Source of the DNA: Amia ocellicauda
Lineage: Eukaryota; Chordata; Actinopteri; Amiiformes; Amiidae
DNA: 64,000 nt
Direction of reading: 5' to 3'
Assembly (NCBI RefSeq): GCF_036373705.1
Contig: NC_089856.1
Coordinates: 31,716,298-31,780,297, forward strand
The notes below the pieces were generated by a model, which worked only from the letters and a program-made list of their open reading frames with translations, was not told where the DNA came from and searched no databases. The translations under genes and the position numbers were made by a program. Every line of letters starts with the position of its first letter. The stretch's first letter is position 1. Positions 40,201 to 51,219 of this stretch are shown here, piece after piece.

Positions 40201-43200
40201 TGCAATTTCAAAAAAATTGCTTAAGAGGATGTAGGCCATAGTTTATAATAAAACCTTTACTGTAAGTTCTTTGTGAAGTTATTTTGAATAGTTTTAATAC
40301 TATGCACCTCAATGACTTCATAGTTTACCATTTGTTTCAAGAGTTTATCATTGTCATTTATCAGTACCGAATGCGACATTGAGGAATCAAGTGCTTGCAA
40401 GGCCACTGACAATGCCTCAGAGAATACAGCTTTAGCTAAAATCATCAGCTACAGTGATTCAGATAAATGTAATCCTTTATTTCAGGGAAAAAATATTGTA
40501 TTTGAAGTTCTCCTTCGATGTATCCTGTTCTTTTATGCAATTAAATGTCTAATACATTATGAGCCTAGATCTCGGCGCATCAAATTGGGAAGACTAGGCT
40601 CAAAAGGCTCATTGCAACAAGAAATATTGGTTGTAGTCAACAATGCTTTTAAAGTACACCTGGCAAAATGAGTCAACTGCTGGGTGTTGAAAGCTTTTCT
40701 TTTTGTTACAATACAGACCTCCAGGAGGCTGGGGAAATATTTGGTTCATTAGTTCAGAGGATATATGTGAAGCAATAATATTTGGTGTGGAAAATCTGCT
40801 TTTTCACAATTTGGACATCTCTACGTTTACACATCCCTGACTTCAGAATCATATATATATATATAATGTTTGTCTTTAAACTCCTTGTTTTATCATATAT
40901 AGGCCTACATTAAACCCACTTAGATAAACAACACCTTGTAACAAGGGATTCTGTGTCCACAGATCACAGTTCCAGATTAGGCTGACGAAACGAGCCAAAA
41001 AGACTGCAACTCTTCATAATCTCTAGCTCTGCGCAAACCATGCAAGGCCACTGCATTTGGCATAGCCCAGAGATTAGGAGCTGACAAGAGATAATAAATA
41101 ACAGTGAGTGAGGGGAATGGCAGAGCTCAATCAAAGGCATGCGCTATTCTGTGTGCTCTACCCCAGCTACACAGCAAACTGCAGTGCAGCAAGTGGAAAA
41201 CAGCTGGCTACACACTGCGTGGTGGGCCTCACAGCTGGTGATACAGCGGTTTGGGAAACATCAAGCAGCCACTCACCAGCGCCTGTCCTCGCATACCCCT
41301 CTTCTGTACAATCACCGTGCACTGATGGGATTATATGATCAGAAAGCCTGCTAGTGCACAGGCTGGAGTCCATTCAAATAATTAGCTGAAATCTGCACAT
41401 GGTTTAAATACATCCAAGATCCCATAACTGGGTTGCTAATCCAGATTTTATTTATTTTTCTTTTTAACCACATTGCCGTTTCATGATTCAATGAAACCCA
41501 ATACCTCCAGGGTGGAGAAATAACAACACACTGACACTAATCTGTGGAGCACACTGCCTACTAGTAGTAAGGTTGAAAATTATGTTCCTTCAAAATTACT
41601 TAGTTTTGTTTGTTTGTTTTATAGTTCCCTCAGTACTTCTTCAGACACAAAGCTTAATATAATATGCACCAATAACTTCACAGCTCCTTTACTTGCACAC
41701 CAGACATACCACGAGTATAAATAAACCAGCTAAAACATTAATAATACGTATACAGCAGTGAACTTCCTTCCTTCCACATCTTTGAGGCAAAAAAATAAAA
41801 TACTGCTCTGCAAACAGGGTATTACATTTTTTAATCAAATATTTTACTGAAGAGGAAACGGACTCTTTATCAAAGCTTTTTCACAAAGGAGCAGAAGTAG
41901 CACACACTTGCATGCATTATCGTAACCGGTGCCTGAGGCTTGCACGGCACGACACACTAACACATATTCATTCAATATTATTATAACAGCATATAAATAA
42001 TTAGCTAGCTAGACAGTAAGACAGACAGTATCCATAATTCAAGCACCGAAAGAGTGTATAACTTTGAATTAATGGTTATCGTAACATATATGTATAATTG
42101 AAAACCTATTATAGCCTACTTTAAATCAAACACTTCCTCCAACTTCTTAAACCCGTCAGTTTACAGAATGTATAGCCCATATCAGTCATCTGGTTCCCCG
42201 CCTTTGGTGCTGCATAACCTGCCTTTGGAAGCCAAGATATTACCCTGATAGGTTTTTCTTGGACACCTCTCTGGTGATGGCTGAGAGTGACATTTCTCTG
42301 GACTGACAATAAATGCGATGCATCTGGCCACACTCGGTATGATTTTCCAGAGATGTAGAATTTGTGACAAGCGGAGCCAAACCTGTGTTAACACGTCTTA
42401 AGTAACACCATAAACATTAATCTTGTTTATGCTTCACTTTTATTATTCTAATTCGAATTTTTGGCCTCATTGTACCATCTGTGTAATGAAACTACTCCTC
42501 TGCTAGGGCGATTTCCAACTTCACAGCCCTCTGCGAGAAGCGAGTGAGCGAGTGATCGAGTGAGGGACATGGCCTGCTGAAGCAGACTGCAATGTCATAT
42601 TTTAACTTTTGGCTCCGCACTGGCCTTCTGAAAAGCTGTCGATCACAGCAATGAAGAAAAATGCATCAGGACATCAGAACGTCACACACAAACTTTACTT
42701 TGCACAGTGGGTGCTTTACTAGATGAGATAAATAACCTGTAAAACACACTATGGAAATTCCATATTAATCTATGGAAAAACAAAATGTATGACAGGAGGG
42801 AGAGAGCAACAAGCCAAAACATATTCTGGGTTTTCTTTCACCCAATGGAATTAGAACAGCTGCTTCAAATTCACATTTAGTAGTCCTTTATCTGGTTGCC
42901 AGTATGGAAAGAAACAGTGTGAATGAATTTGCTAACAGACAGTGTAAAAGGATACTTAGCACACTGTTGACCCTCGTAATTGAAACAGTGATAGTTATTT
43001 ATTCTCACCCTCATTCGTCCAGGCATTGTGTGTTGCACCAGGCGTCACTCATCCTACAATGGGCATGCATGGATAGTCATACTTACATTGAGGACATAAA
43101 TAGGAAACTACTTCTGAACTGATGAACAAAACTCAGAAATGTGTGAAACAATCAAAAACCACTGTGCTACAGCTGTCCTTCTCTGTTTAAGGAAAAGCAT

Positions 43201-46200
43201 GATGGGACTGGCAAAGCTCCAATTAAACAATCTAAAATGTCCACTGGGCAAGAATCTATAAAATCATCGTTCCTTGAAAAATTACATTCCCCAAAAAGGG
43301 AAGTGTGCAAAATATATTTCAGAAAGAAAAACACAACAATACAAAAACTAAGGTAACATGGCAGGACATAAAAAAAATCTTAAAAAACTCTTCAGTTAAT
43401 CCATCAACTCAGCATCATGGGGAGTGAGGAGGAATCTAGGAATCTGGATTATAGTAATACTGCACAGCAGCTTTTGGCCTATTTAATATAGTCAAGAAAA
43501 CCTATCAGAGAGCAAAGAGAATGGACAGATTATCAAATCAGTGTAGTAGCAACATGGGATGCTACATAAGATTATGGCAAGAAACCCATGATTACCTCAA
43601 ACATTTAAACAAAGCGCTAAATGCATTCAAAAATGCAATTAGATGTCAGCAGTCTTAACCTATTTGATTTGTGGTCAGCATATAGCAATGCATAACAATG
43701 GCACAGAAGCCATAAATCCTCACGCTGTTTTGACAGCCAGGACACATTGAGATGAGTGATGGGGCATCTGTCCGGAATTGGCTTCAGTATTTCTGCTCGG
43801 ACTTTCATCTCCATCATGTCAAACACAGACAGACAGAAAAAGTCATGATCACTGTGCCCCACCCTGTACACAAATACACCAACAAAAACAGGAAGGAAGA
43901 AAAAGAAAACAAGATGAAGGCTTGAAGGTTTACGGCAGGAGCTAGGTCTTGGTCTAGGTATTAGGAGCTTCCCCTACACAGCATCTACTTCACATGATAA
44001 AATTACCACAGAAGTCCATTTTTATTCTTAGAAGTGCCTTTTTTTGTGTGGTGCACCATCTCAAAGTGCTGTATGGATAGGCACTCAGGCATTTAGGCTA
44101 AATTGCCACTACCTGCAGATCTCAAACCAATTGCAAAACACGCTCAACTTCAAGCATTTACAGGAAACTGACAAACCTTCTAAGCAAGGCCACAATGACA
44201 AAAGCCACAGAATGGCTTTCAAAGTAAAAAAAAAAAAAAAAAATCTAGGGTTGATCAGAGACTGTCAGAATGGTCGCCTTGGAAATTGTCAGTCTGAGAG
44301 TATACACCTTGGTCTAAGTTATTCTGTCTGCATCCAAACCTCCCCCCCTACCGTTACAAGATAACCAACTCTGAGGCCACAATGACATCATCTCTCACCC
44401 ATGTTCAGTAATACTGAAAATGTCTGCGTTAGTCTACAAAAGTCTGTGTATAGAGCTCCTTGACACAATTATACCTTTGGGCGAGATACGGTTTCTATAC
44501 TTGATAATCTTCCTCAGGCTAGGCAATAGGAATTGTATCAAAACTGGCAATCAAGAGATCCTGGAGCCTCCTAATTAAGTCGAGCCAGAGGAGAGTGAAC
44601 TAAAATGAACATGTTCATTGCTCTTTGTAGGGCTCATCTGTGAACTTCCCTTTCCACGTTTTGGTTTCAGTACATAATCTGCTATCTGGCTAAAAGTCAC
44701 AAATAGTATGACAATCTTTGTTTTACATCAGAAGGCATTTAAAAAAGATTTAGGCCTGTGGTCAATTTATTTTTTAGTTGTGAAGGACATTTCGCAAGCG
44801 AGAGACAAAAGGAGGAGCAGTTCAGCGCAAAACAGACTAGTTTGGTTATAGATAGGAAAGGAGACATATGAATTGCTGCACTGTTTAGATAATAAACTAA
44901 ATAAATTATTAACCCCAATCAAATATACTTGTTTTATACCTCATTGTGTCTCAGTGTCTTCATGCACAGGGGTTTGTGATCACACATGTATGCATTTATA
45001 AGGCTGGCCATAATTAATGGCATACTCTTTTAGCATATACTGCATATATAAGCCTTGTGGAATGCAGGAACTGTGAAAGAGTACACAATATTACATTTCA
45101 TTTCATTTTGAGTGTTTTATGTGAGAATGTGTCACAAATAAATGAATACTAATCAAACTTACTGTCCTTAAAATTATATATTTGAATTACAGGTTATATA
45201 TGAAATTACATGGTGTATTTAGCTTCTGAGCAAAACAGGAGCTAGGCTATATTGGTAGAGAACAAGTAGGCCACCCAAAAATCAATTTTCCTCAGATCTA
45301 TTTCTAGGTTCCAGTCTCATAGGTCTGCACTACAAACATTTACGAGACATTTGTAGTAAATTAAAATGAAATTATTAAGGGAGGCTTTTATTGTTATGTT
45401 TTTCACAGTGAAGATACAGCACAATAATGCTAAATGCACCCTTTACAAAAGGAATAACAAATCCTTTTTAATTATTGCTTAGCTATCGCTCAAGCTAAAC
45501 CAACTCCACTTAAATGCAAAGCACACAACTCTTCAGTGTTATTTTGATAAAGGAATTAAGTTAGCCTGTTAAGTTTGAAGCTGCCATTATGGTGATAACA
45601 GTGTTACATTGCCCACAAAACACCAGTGATGTAAACGCCTTCATTAAGCCTGAGCAACTAACAGGGTACAGCTCAACAAATACAATTCATGTGGGAACGG
45701 TCCAAACGTCCCCAAACACACCAGACATCTCTCTGTGCTGGGGTGGCATAAAAAAAAAAAAAAAAAATCAACAAAAAGAATCAGAATATAATGTGTACAA
45801 CTGTAATAGATATTTAATGCATCCTGCATGATAACAAAAGCTCTACCAAAGACAAAAACTCTAGGGTTTCACTTTTTCTGAGATCCAGTTAAATGAACAG
45901 CATGTGTGTCATGTCCAGTGATCCCAAAGGCACAGACCTGGAAAACAAATCTAGCAGCAGCTCAAAGATGACTGCAGCTCCCCCATTCATCTTATGATTA
46001 TTAACAACAGTAAAGGAATAGTGACACATCCAGACTGTATTGCAAATAGTAGGCACAAACCAAAAACTCAAACCCAATCAACACAGTAAGGTAAAGGAGG
46101 ATTAAGGGGCTGCAAGCCTGCTGACTCAGTGAATAGAAATGCGGCGTGCTGAGTTGTATTTACAGACTGACCCAGGATCATAAATGCACGACTATACAAA

Positions 46201-47036
46201 TCAATATCAATAAATCATGCACTCTGCACATCTTACCACTACATTTGGAAAAGGGCGCGTTTAAATGCCAGCATAAAGACACAGACATTCATCAGGGAAA
46301 ACGCACCACTGAAAGATCCGCCACAATCCATTGGGATCTAGGTAACCATACAGCCTATAGACAACCGGCTGCCTGTGCTTTCATGACATGTTTGTATTGC
46401 ATTGGGTTTTGCTCTTGTAATGAAGGCTAGGCTGTATTAGGAGGGCTATCGAGGACAAGGCACATGAAAGACATGATCCGAGCAGGGACAGACCACGGGG
46501 GTCCATTGGTTTCGCACACGGACACATGTGCCGCTTTTTACACACTGACGGGGTAGAGACAACACACTTCTCGAATTAAAACCTAAGGCTGACGTCATTA
46601 CGCAGCTCCACAGGATTCCTCGCCGAGTGACAATATGGGCAAAATCCAGAAGGACTGTAGTCAGCCTAATCATACGGACACAACAGCATGACAACAACGT
46701 AATGCGCTAGCAGACCAGGGGCATTCCCTAAAAAAACACACACACACAAAACGGCGATTACACTACGGCAAATACTGATTTGAAAAGCGACAATAACCCA
46801 AGTGGGGAAGAGGGATCAGGCATGATTTGCACGATATATGGTCTTCTTTCGCTCGCGTAGCTTCTTGGACGCAACACCTGTTTTTATCCCTCGCTTTAAA
46901 CACGACACACGAGTCGTGTCAGACGTGGTAAGACCCTCTAAAGGGAATCAAACCGAGACGCGTAGGAAAATGCAACCCTCTTACCTTCTTTCACTCCAGG
47001 TAGTTTATTCTGATCGATACTAGTAAAATCAGCCAT
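17574..47036 (-). CDS. ccdc50: Coiled-coil domain protein 50 (Ymer), 12 exons, 483 aa
   Basis: Cytosolic adaptor that binds ubiquitin chains. In mammals it modulates EGFR turnover and NF-kB signalling and acts as an autophagy receptor (family knowledge). Coding exons, in transcript order, are 47036-46985, 35230-35168, 30236-30107, 27433-27343, 26941-26836, 23004-22468, 21992-21868, 21738-21694, 21236-21132, 20969-20893, 19355-19249 and 17587-17574. All junctions are GT-AG with matching phases. The total is 1452 nt, so 483 aa against 482 aa for the long human form. The N-terminus [20 protein letters not shown] and [14 protein letters not shown] is near-identical to mammals. Coiled coil covers about 40-140. 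MIU-type ubiquitin-binding helices lie at about 355-368 ([12 protein letters not shown]) and 382-394 ([14 protein letters not shown]). A PPPP motif begins at 445. Exon 6 can be skipped in frame, leaving 304 aa, like the short human isoform. Intron 1 is 11.8 kb. Confidence 0.95.
17755..18310 (+). mobile_element. L2-type LINE fragment, deleted copy
   Basis: Lies in the last ccdc50 intron, antisense to the gene. It encodes part of the L2 C-terminal region ([20 protein letters not shown], then [16 protein letters not shown]). It then jumps to the 3' tail with GTAAGTCGCCCTGGATAAGG and ends in an ATT repeat. Its coding part is closely similar to 61725-62010, so both derive from the same subfamily. 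No catalytic RT core is present. Confidence 0.85.
19249..19355 (-). CDS. ccdc50: ccdc50 exon 11 (residues 444-479)
   Basis: The acceptor is CATCTCCTAG. The exon encodes [20 protein letters not shown] then [15 protein letters not shown]. The PPPP start matches the proline stretch in the mammalian C-terminal region. The donor is G|GTGAGT, phase 1. Confidence 0.92.
20596..20816 (+). mobile_element. V-SINE-like tRNA-derived SINE
   Basis: The head resembles a tRNA promoter region, with GGTTCAATGCC as B box at 20648-20658. The body reads TTGTACCCTTGAGCAAGGTA, CTCCAGTAAATGCCCAGCTG and TATAAATGGGTA. The tail is GTAAGTCACCCTGGATAAAG, shared with the L2 copies here. It sits about 75 bp downstream (transcript sense) of ccdc50 exon 10. 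Confidence 0.8.
20893..20969 (-). CDS. ccdc50: ccdc50 exon 10 (residues 419-443)
   Basis: The acceptor is GATGTTCCAGCAG. The exon encodes [20 protein letters not shown] and NHKPA. The donor is CG|GTATGA, phase 2. Confidence 0.9.
21132..21236 (-). CDS. ccdc50: ccdc50 exon 9 (residues 384-418)
   Basis: Encodes [20 protein letters not shown] and then [15 protein letters not shown]. This is the second MIU-type ubiquitin-binding helix with its basic extension. The donor is AAG|GTGAGT. Confidence 0.95.
21694..21738 (-). CDS. ccdc50: ccdc50 exon 8 (residues 369-383)
   Basis: A 15-codon exon encoding [15 protein letters not shown], with acceptor TGTTTTTCAG and donor GAG|GTGCGT. The mammalian counterpart is nearly identical. 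Confidence 0.93.
21868..21992 (-). CDS. ccdc50: ccdc50 exon 7 (residues 327-368)
   Basis: The acceptor is TTGCCCTACAG. The exon ends with [14 protein letters not shown], an MIU-type ubiquitin-interacting helix. The donor is AAA|GTGAGA, phase 0. Confidence 0.94.
22186..22219. repeat. (TA)n microsatellite
   Basis: Uninterrupted TA units between ccdc50 exons 6 and 7. Confidence 0.9.
22468..23004 (-). CDS. ccdc50: ccdc50 exon 6, frame-neutral cassette (residues 148-326)
   Basis: The acceptor is a long pyrimidine tract ending CACACCTCAG and the donor is G|GTACAG. Length is 537 nt, exactly 179 codons, and both ends are phase 1, so skipping keeps frame. Human CCDC50 has a corresponding alternatively used exon of 176 codons. 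The product is Arg/Glu/Ser-rich low-complexity sequence ([30 protein letters not shown]), with a run of six histidines at about 316-321. The GGT/CAC repeat that encodes this run is likely to vary in length between individuals. Confidence 0.9.
23319..23934. mobile_element. 616-bp MITE with about 110-bp inverted repeats and TTAA target duplication
   Basis: The left end reads ACGGATACTTCAG and the right end, reverse-complemented, reads AGGGATACTTTGG. Each is bordered outside by TTAA (23315-23318 and 23935-23938). The two arms stay about 80 percent alike for roughly 105-115 bp, both holding CATTTTAGC, CTTACTCACCCA, ATCCA and CAGTTTGAAGAAATT. The core has no ORF of note. TTAA duplication points to a piggyBac- or Kolobok-type parent. 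It sits in the ccdc50 intron between exons 5 and 6. Confidence 0.85.
26836..26941 (-). CDS. ccdc50: ccdc50 exon 5 (residues 113-147)
   Basis: The acceptor is TTCTACTAG. The exon encodes [20 protein letters not shown] then an acidic [10 protein letters not shown] end. The donor is G|GTATGC, phase 1. Confidence 0.93.
27343..27433 (-). CDS. ccdc50: ccdc50 exon 4 (residues 82-112)
   Basis: The acceptor is TCTTTCTTAG. The exon encodes [20 protein letters not shown] and [10 protein letters not shown], coiled coil. The donor is GAG|GTGAGA, phase 0. Confidence 0.94.
27764..28110 (-). mobile_element. LINE reverse-transcriptase C-terminal remnant
   Basis: The - strand translation contains [20 protein letters not shown] then [10 protein letters not shown], preceded in broken frames by [18 protein letters not shown]. 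This matches the stereotyped C-terminal end of a non-LTR retrotransposon ORF (WAGHIARR...RWT...W.PRD). The piece is truncated and frameshifted, in a ccdc50 intron. Confidence 0.7.
28980..30044. mobile_element. Possible hAT-like non-autonomous element
   Basis: CAGGGTTTTCCCT at 28980-28992 is exactly reverse-complemented at 30032-30044. A terminal CAGGG is common in hAT elements. No 8-bp target duplication was visible and the interior has no ORF of note. Confidence 0.3.
30107..30236 (-). CDS. ccdc50: ccdc50 exon 3 (residues 39-81)
   Basis: The acceptor is TTTGTCTTTCAG. The exon encodes [20 protein letters not shown] then [20 protein letters not shown], the first coiled-coil segment. The donor is AT|GTAAGC, phase 2. 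Confidence 0.94.
30775..30828. repeat. (ATT)n microsatellite, imperfect
   Basis: ATT/AAT units with a few interruptions. Confidence 0.9.
30975..31080. repeat. (ACAT)n tetranucleotide microsatellite
   Basis: About 26 tandem ACAT units ending next to the left terminus of a Tc1 element. Confidence 0.97.
31088..31985 (-). mobile_element. Tc1-like transposon, dead copy with long inverted repeats
   Basis: The ends are inverted repeats of about 55-60 bp with shared text TGTGCAAAAGTT, AGGCAGGTGTG and AAAAATGCTGTAAAGTAAGAA. The - strand transposase relic lacks the N-terminal DNA-binding region. It starts in the catalytic domain with [11 protein letters not shown] (first Asp), is frameshifted near 31600, continues [18 protein letters not shown] and [13 protein letters not shown] (second Asp), and has [12 protein letters not shown] where a Glu is expected after PDLN. 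The copy therefore cannot encode a working enzyme. It is flanked by TA-rich microsatellites on both sides, in ccdc50 intron 2. Confidence 0.9.
31988..32065. repeat. (TA)n/(CA)n mixed microsatellite
   Basis: TA units followed by ACAC and CATA units, directly after the right end of the Tc1 copy. Confidence 0.85.
35168..35230 (-). CDS. ccdc50: ccdc50 exon 2 (residues 18-38)
   Basis: The acceptor is CTGTTTGCAG. The exon encodes [20 protein letters not shown] and E, the most conserved stretch of the family. The donor is A|GTATGT. Confidence 0.94.
37870..37992. mobile_element. 123-bp hairpin element (small MITE)
   Basis: Perfect 14-bp terminal inverted repeats (GTGTGTTTACATGG at 37870-37883 and its complement at 37979-37992). 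A second perfect 14-bp inverted pair lies inside (AGACTTTAGTCATT at 37896-37909 and its complement at 37949-37962). No ORF is present. No clear target duplication was found. It sits in ccdc50 intron 1. Confidence 0.6.
46985..47036 (-). CDS. ccdc50: ccdc50 exon 1 (residues 1-17)
   Basis: ATG at 47036 opens [17 protein letters not shown]. The donor is G|GTAAGA, phase 1. The start is fixed by alignment to the conserved N-terminus of the family. Confidence 0.93.
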
Positions 47037-47340
47037 GTTGCTGCTGTGTGTACAAGCCGTTTGTCTTGTGTTGTGATATTCGATCCGCAGGACCACGGCA
47101 AACTGATTGATAGGTCTCTAGCAGGTGTCCGATTGCGGTTTTCCGCCCAGATGTGCCCTTGATTAGTTTCGGTGTCCAAGTCCCGGGCTGGCAGGCGAAT
47201 TCCTCTTTCTGTCCGCAGACGTGAATTTGATGCAATGTAACACAATAAGGAAAACGCCGTTGGAGGGTTAGCTACGGAGCGTCGGGCGGGACAGTCGACC
47301 GCATGAACGGAGCCTGCTCGTAGCATTGAGGACACACCCC
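47037..47340 (-). promoter_or_regulatory. ccdc50: Putative ccdc50 promoter / 5' UTR region
   Basis: Sequence just upstream of the ccdc50 ATG is visibly richer in CpG (CCGCAGG, CGTCGGGCGGGAC, GTCGACCGCATG) than the AT-rich surroundings. That is the usual look of a TATA-less housekeeping promoter. No transcription start can be fixed from sequence. Confidence 0.45.
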
Positions 47341-48799
47341 TCTCTCACTTTGCACCGCTAATTAATAGATATTTAATCTAGCACTCCTCCTCCCTGGATT
47401 TAGGTATTTATTTGGATAATCATTATGTTGTGTAGGGTGTTATTAAAACGTTTACAACGCAGTTTCGTGTTTATAGTTATTTTATGCTTTGGTTTCTGGG
47501 CAAATTAAGCACATGCATGTATGTGTATAATTACAAACATACACACACAAACACCTAAACAGCAGGGTTTGCATTACTAAAACTGCATGCTTACCAATTT
47601 AACACACGATATAAATGTTCCCTGTACATTTGCTAGGTATTATGAAAAAAGCATTACAGAATATTGTATTGTCCATTAAGAACATATAGAGTAGCAGTGC
47701 TTTATTTAAAAAACACCACTTTCTAGCCTCAGTGAACAGCATCTATTACACACAGTGATATCTTGACTGTGTATACACAACCTCCCATGCACTTTATCTA
47801 CATTATTTTCACACTTGAAATTGTCCACTTGAAGATAGACAATATTACATATTATGATTCTGTTTTTAAAATCCAATTAAATATAACCAAGAGGCTAAGC
47901 ACCTCAGTCTCCATGTTTCATTTAAACCTCAAATCAATGTTTTTGTCCCTTTTATTGCCATTGTTCCAACAATGGCAGGGAATCAAAAACCAACCAACAT
48001 GTTTTTTTTTTTCATGTCATATGGTTGCAATTTCCCTTTCTCATCCAGACTGGTTTACCAAATGTTTGCAGCTACTTACTTGAGGGTTATTACATGAACC
48101 ACTAGGCAAAAGGCCCAGTGCAGGGTCATGCTCTTTTCAGATGTTAACTGAAACACATACACTCTACTTTGTAATACAGACAAGGCAAAACAGATGACTA
48201 AGATCTTCACATTTGTAGTATACCTGTCTCATCAACAGGATCAAATCAAATAGATACATTGCAAGGCTTCTTTTTGTGTGTCATGGTATAGGTAATTTAA
48301 AGCAACAAAATGTACAGCATATTAAAGAAAAATCTACAATCAGGACAGGTTAGATGTATTATATACATGGCAGTCAGCTTCTGGATGGCTTTCTGAAGAA
48401 TATGTATTCAGTACAGTATGAATGTCCAACAGTGTTTTGTGCATTTCTATTTCTTACGAAGTGAACACCATTAATTTGTTTGCAGGTGAAGCCTTCAATT
48501 TCTTTCTTGCTTTCTTTATTTATTTATTTGATTGACATGCTATGGTGAAACTGAAATGGCACCTGATCGAATCCCATTACACAAGAAGAGATAGGATGTC
48601 TGGGGGCACATATAATCATTTTTTATCAGTTTCTAATGGACAGATTCTTCTGTTCTGACTTGACATTGGATTATAGGATGGTCTGTTAGATACACAATAG
48701 ATCTTCCAGATAACCATTCATCTCACAATACAATACATGTCACACACCTATCACACCTATACTAATATTGGAGGGGGATTTGGAATGCCAGTGTTGTGA

Positions 48800-48864
<65 letters not shown>

Positions 48865-50330
48865 TGCTGTTGTTGGTGGTGCCCTTTGTGGAATTAAAAT
48901 GGCCGTTCTATAAATGCAAACCACATACATTAAACTGATTAGATCGCATGCATAACAGTCAGCATTGCCCCCTGGTGCCTGAAATAACAAATAGACAGTT
49001 TTATAAACTGTTTTAATTTTCAGTGCTGCTCTACATGCGCTCAAAATAATAAACATTAATTTCATTTAATTAGACAGAACAAAGCCTTACTTCAGGTCAG
49101 GTCAATGCATCAAACAGATGGCCTCTCAACCTATTGACCCATTTGGCCAATTTATCTTAAGAGCATTTAATCAGAATAGTGGAACCAAAAAGCGTAAAAT
49201 AAAACATGATCCAGTAGCTACATACTTATGAAGTTGGGCAGCTGACATTCATCAGCATCAGTGCTTGATATTAAACATCTGTTTCATTGTGTCTGATTAA
49301 TTACATCATTATCTGGTCAGCTGGATACTTATACTACTCTCAAACTGGTGACTCAGTGCACAGTTGTAAGTGGATGATGTGCTATCTAATATGGAGTGTA
49401 TTACTGAATGTAACACTACTTAATCATAATAAGAGAACCCCGGGTCTTCCAAAAGCTATACAATCAATAGCTGCTTAGTATATTGATTGGACTAGCCTGA
49501 GTGTGATAGTCATCAGCCACTATGGAAGACCCTAGTGCAGGAAATGTGTCAAAACAAGCAGAGAAAAACAAGAGAAGGGAATGTAATAGTTGCATGCTAA
49601 TAAACCTGAATAAATGAGATCTAGACTGAGAATTGTCCATAGCTTTGACCCATACACCAATTAAAAAAATAAAACATAATTTAAGGAACAAATGTACTCA
49701 GAAGCTGACTTTTCAAGTTTGGAAATCTAATTGAAAGTTTATTTTTAAATTATTTTAAAGATTATCTGACATGGGATATCAATGATTTGTTATCTAAGGG
49801 GGAAAAAATATTTCAGACTTTTATGACTGGCATTTAAGCAATTGCAAGCTGTCAGGTGTTTATTCATTTCACTAAAACGTAATAAATACTGTGTCCGTCA
49901 CTCTGACGCAGGGACAAAATACTCTCCCCAAGTGGAGTGACGCACTGAATTGGCTCATGCGACTTGTGATAGATGTTCAATCAATCAAATTCAGGCCAAA
50001 CTCATATTTTAGCCAAGATTGAAGAGCACATCTCTGGGCTCGCTGCACTTAGGATAAAATCAATGCTCTTCTCCTTCCATCTGGGGTCCTTGATACATTT
50101 TTTTCGGGATTTCAAATTAATTAGAAATGAAAAAGAAATAAAGAGGAGAAGATAAATTGCAGGGAAAAACATAAATAATACCCCCCTCCAACATACACAT
50201 GCACACATAACTATGATTATATTTAGCAGCCTTTAAAAGACACACTGGATCTGTCAGTCAGTGCATGGGCTTTAAGAAGCTGATCGATAAACTAAATCTG
50301 CTACATCCAGCTATTGATTTACATTGACAG
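47341..50330. other. Intergenic region between divergent ccdc50 and uts2b
   Basis: About 3 kb without exon-like ORFs. It holds an ATT microsatellite at 48801-48863. Nothing else recognised. Confidence 0.5.
48801..48863. repeat. (ATT)n microsatellite
   Basis: About 21 ATT units. Confidence 0.97.
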
Positions 50331-50334
50331 AACA

Positions 50335-50370
50335 GTCCCCGCCTCCACCAATCTCCAGATTTAAAAAGGT
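50335..50370 (+). promoter_or_regulatory. uts2b: Possible uts2b core promoter
   Basis: A GC-box-like CCCCGCCTCC, an ACCAAT motif and a TATA-like ATTTAAAAAGG lie in order within 36 bp, about 70-100 bp before the uts2b ATG. The spacing would place transcription start near 50390. This is pattern reading only. Confidence 0.35.
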
Positions 50371-50437
50371 GTTTGAGGTCCAGCAGTGCAAGTTTAGGGT
50401 TTCTGGAGTAGTTCTGTTAGTCAGATCTTCTGTAAGC

Positions 50438-50537
50438 ATGGAAAGCAAACGCTCAGCAAACATTTGCTTTGGACTTATGGCTTTACTGCTGATGAATGAA
50501 GTGGAGACAGTGCATGGACGGGCTTTCCTCAATGAAG
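50438..50537 (+). CDS. uts2b: uts2b exon 1 (residues 1-33)
   Basis: Signal peptide and first propeptide residues (GRAFLNE). The donor is G|GTAAGA, phase 1. Confidence 0.92.
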
Positions 50538-51167
50538 GTAAGAGTTATGAATAATTGCCTCTCTTACATCATTTAAAAGTGTTGTATTACAATTGTAGTA
50601 TAATAAGTAAAACATTGCAAATTCTGTTAATACTGCTAAAATCTATATAGCATGAGTTCAAGTGATAATTCAATTATGCTTTCACCTTTCTACTGGTGTG
50701 AGCTTGATGACTAAAGGAGACTTAAGCACAGTCTTTGTCTGGGAAAGTCATATCCTGGCAAGGTTTAGAAGTCAATAATTTTGAGTACCTTATAGATGTT
50801 TATTATGTTTAAATACAAATTAAATAACTTATTTAAATGTTCTTCACCTCAAGGAAATCTATTTCATACAGTGTAAATTAGGTTACCATAATATAGCAAT
50901 GCTTTCTCTGCATGAAAATTCAAACTTCTTCACATTGACCTACAGTCCTGCTGACCTGTGTTGTGGTTTCATGCTAGTTTAACATAATTAAACTATGAAA
51001 AACAAATGTACATTCTGTAAATATTGCACCACTTAAATTTAAGTGTCCTGAAATGTCGTTGGTAACTGAATAATGTTTATATACCGATAATGTCAGCACA
51101 GTGTGACATTTATACACAAGGTAAGAGGTATAGAAAGTTTAGGAAATGCTGCTCTGTGATTGGCTGG

Positions 51168-51219
<52 letters not shown>

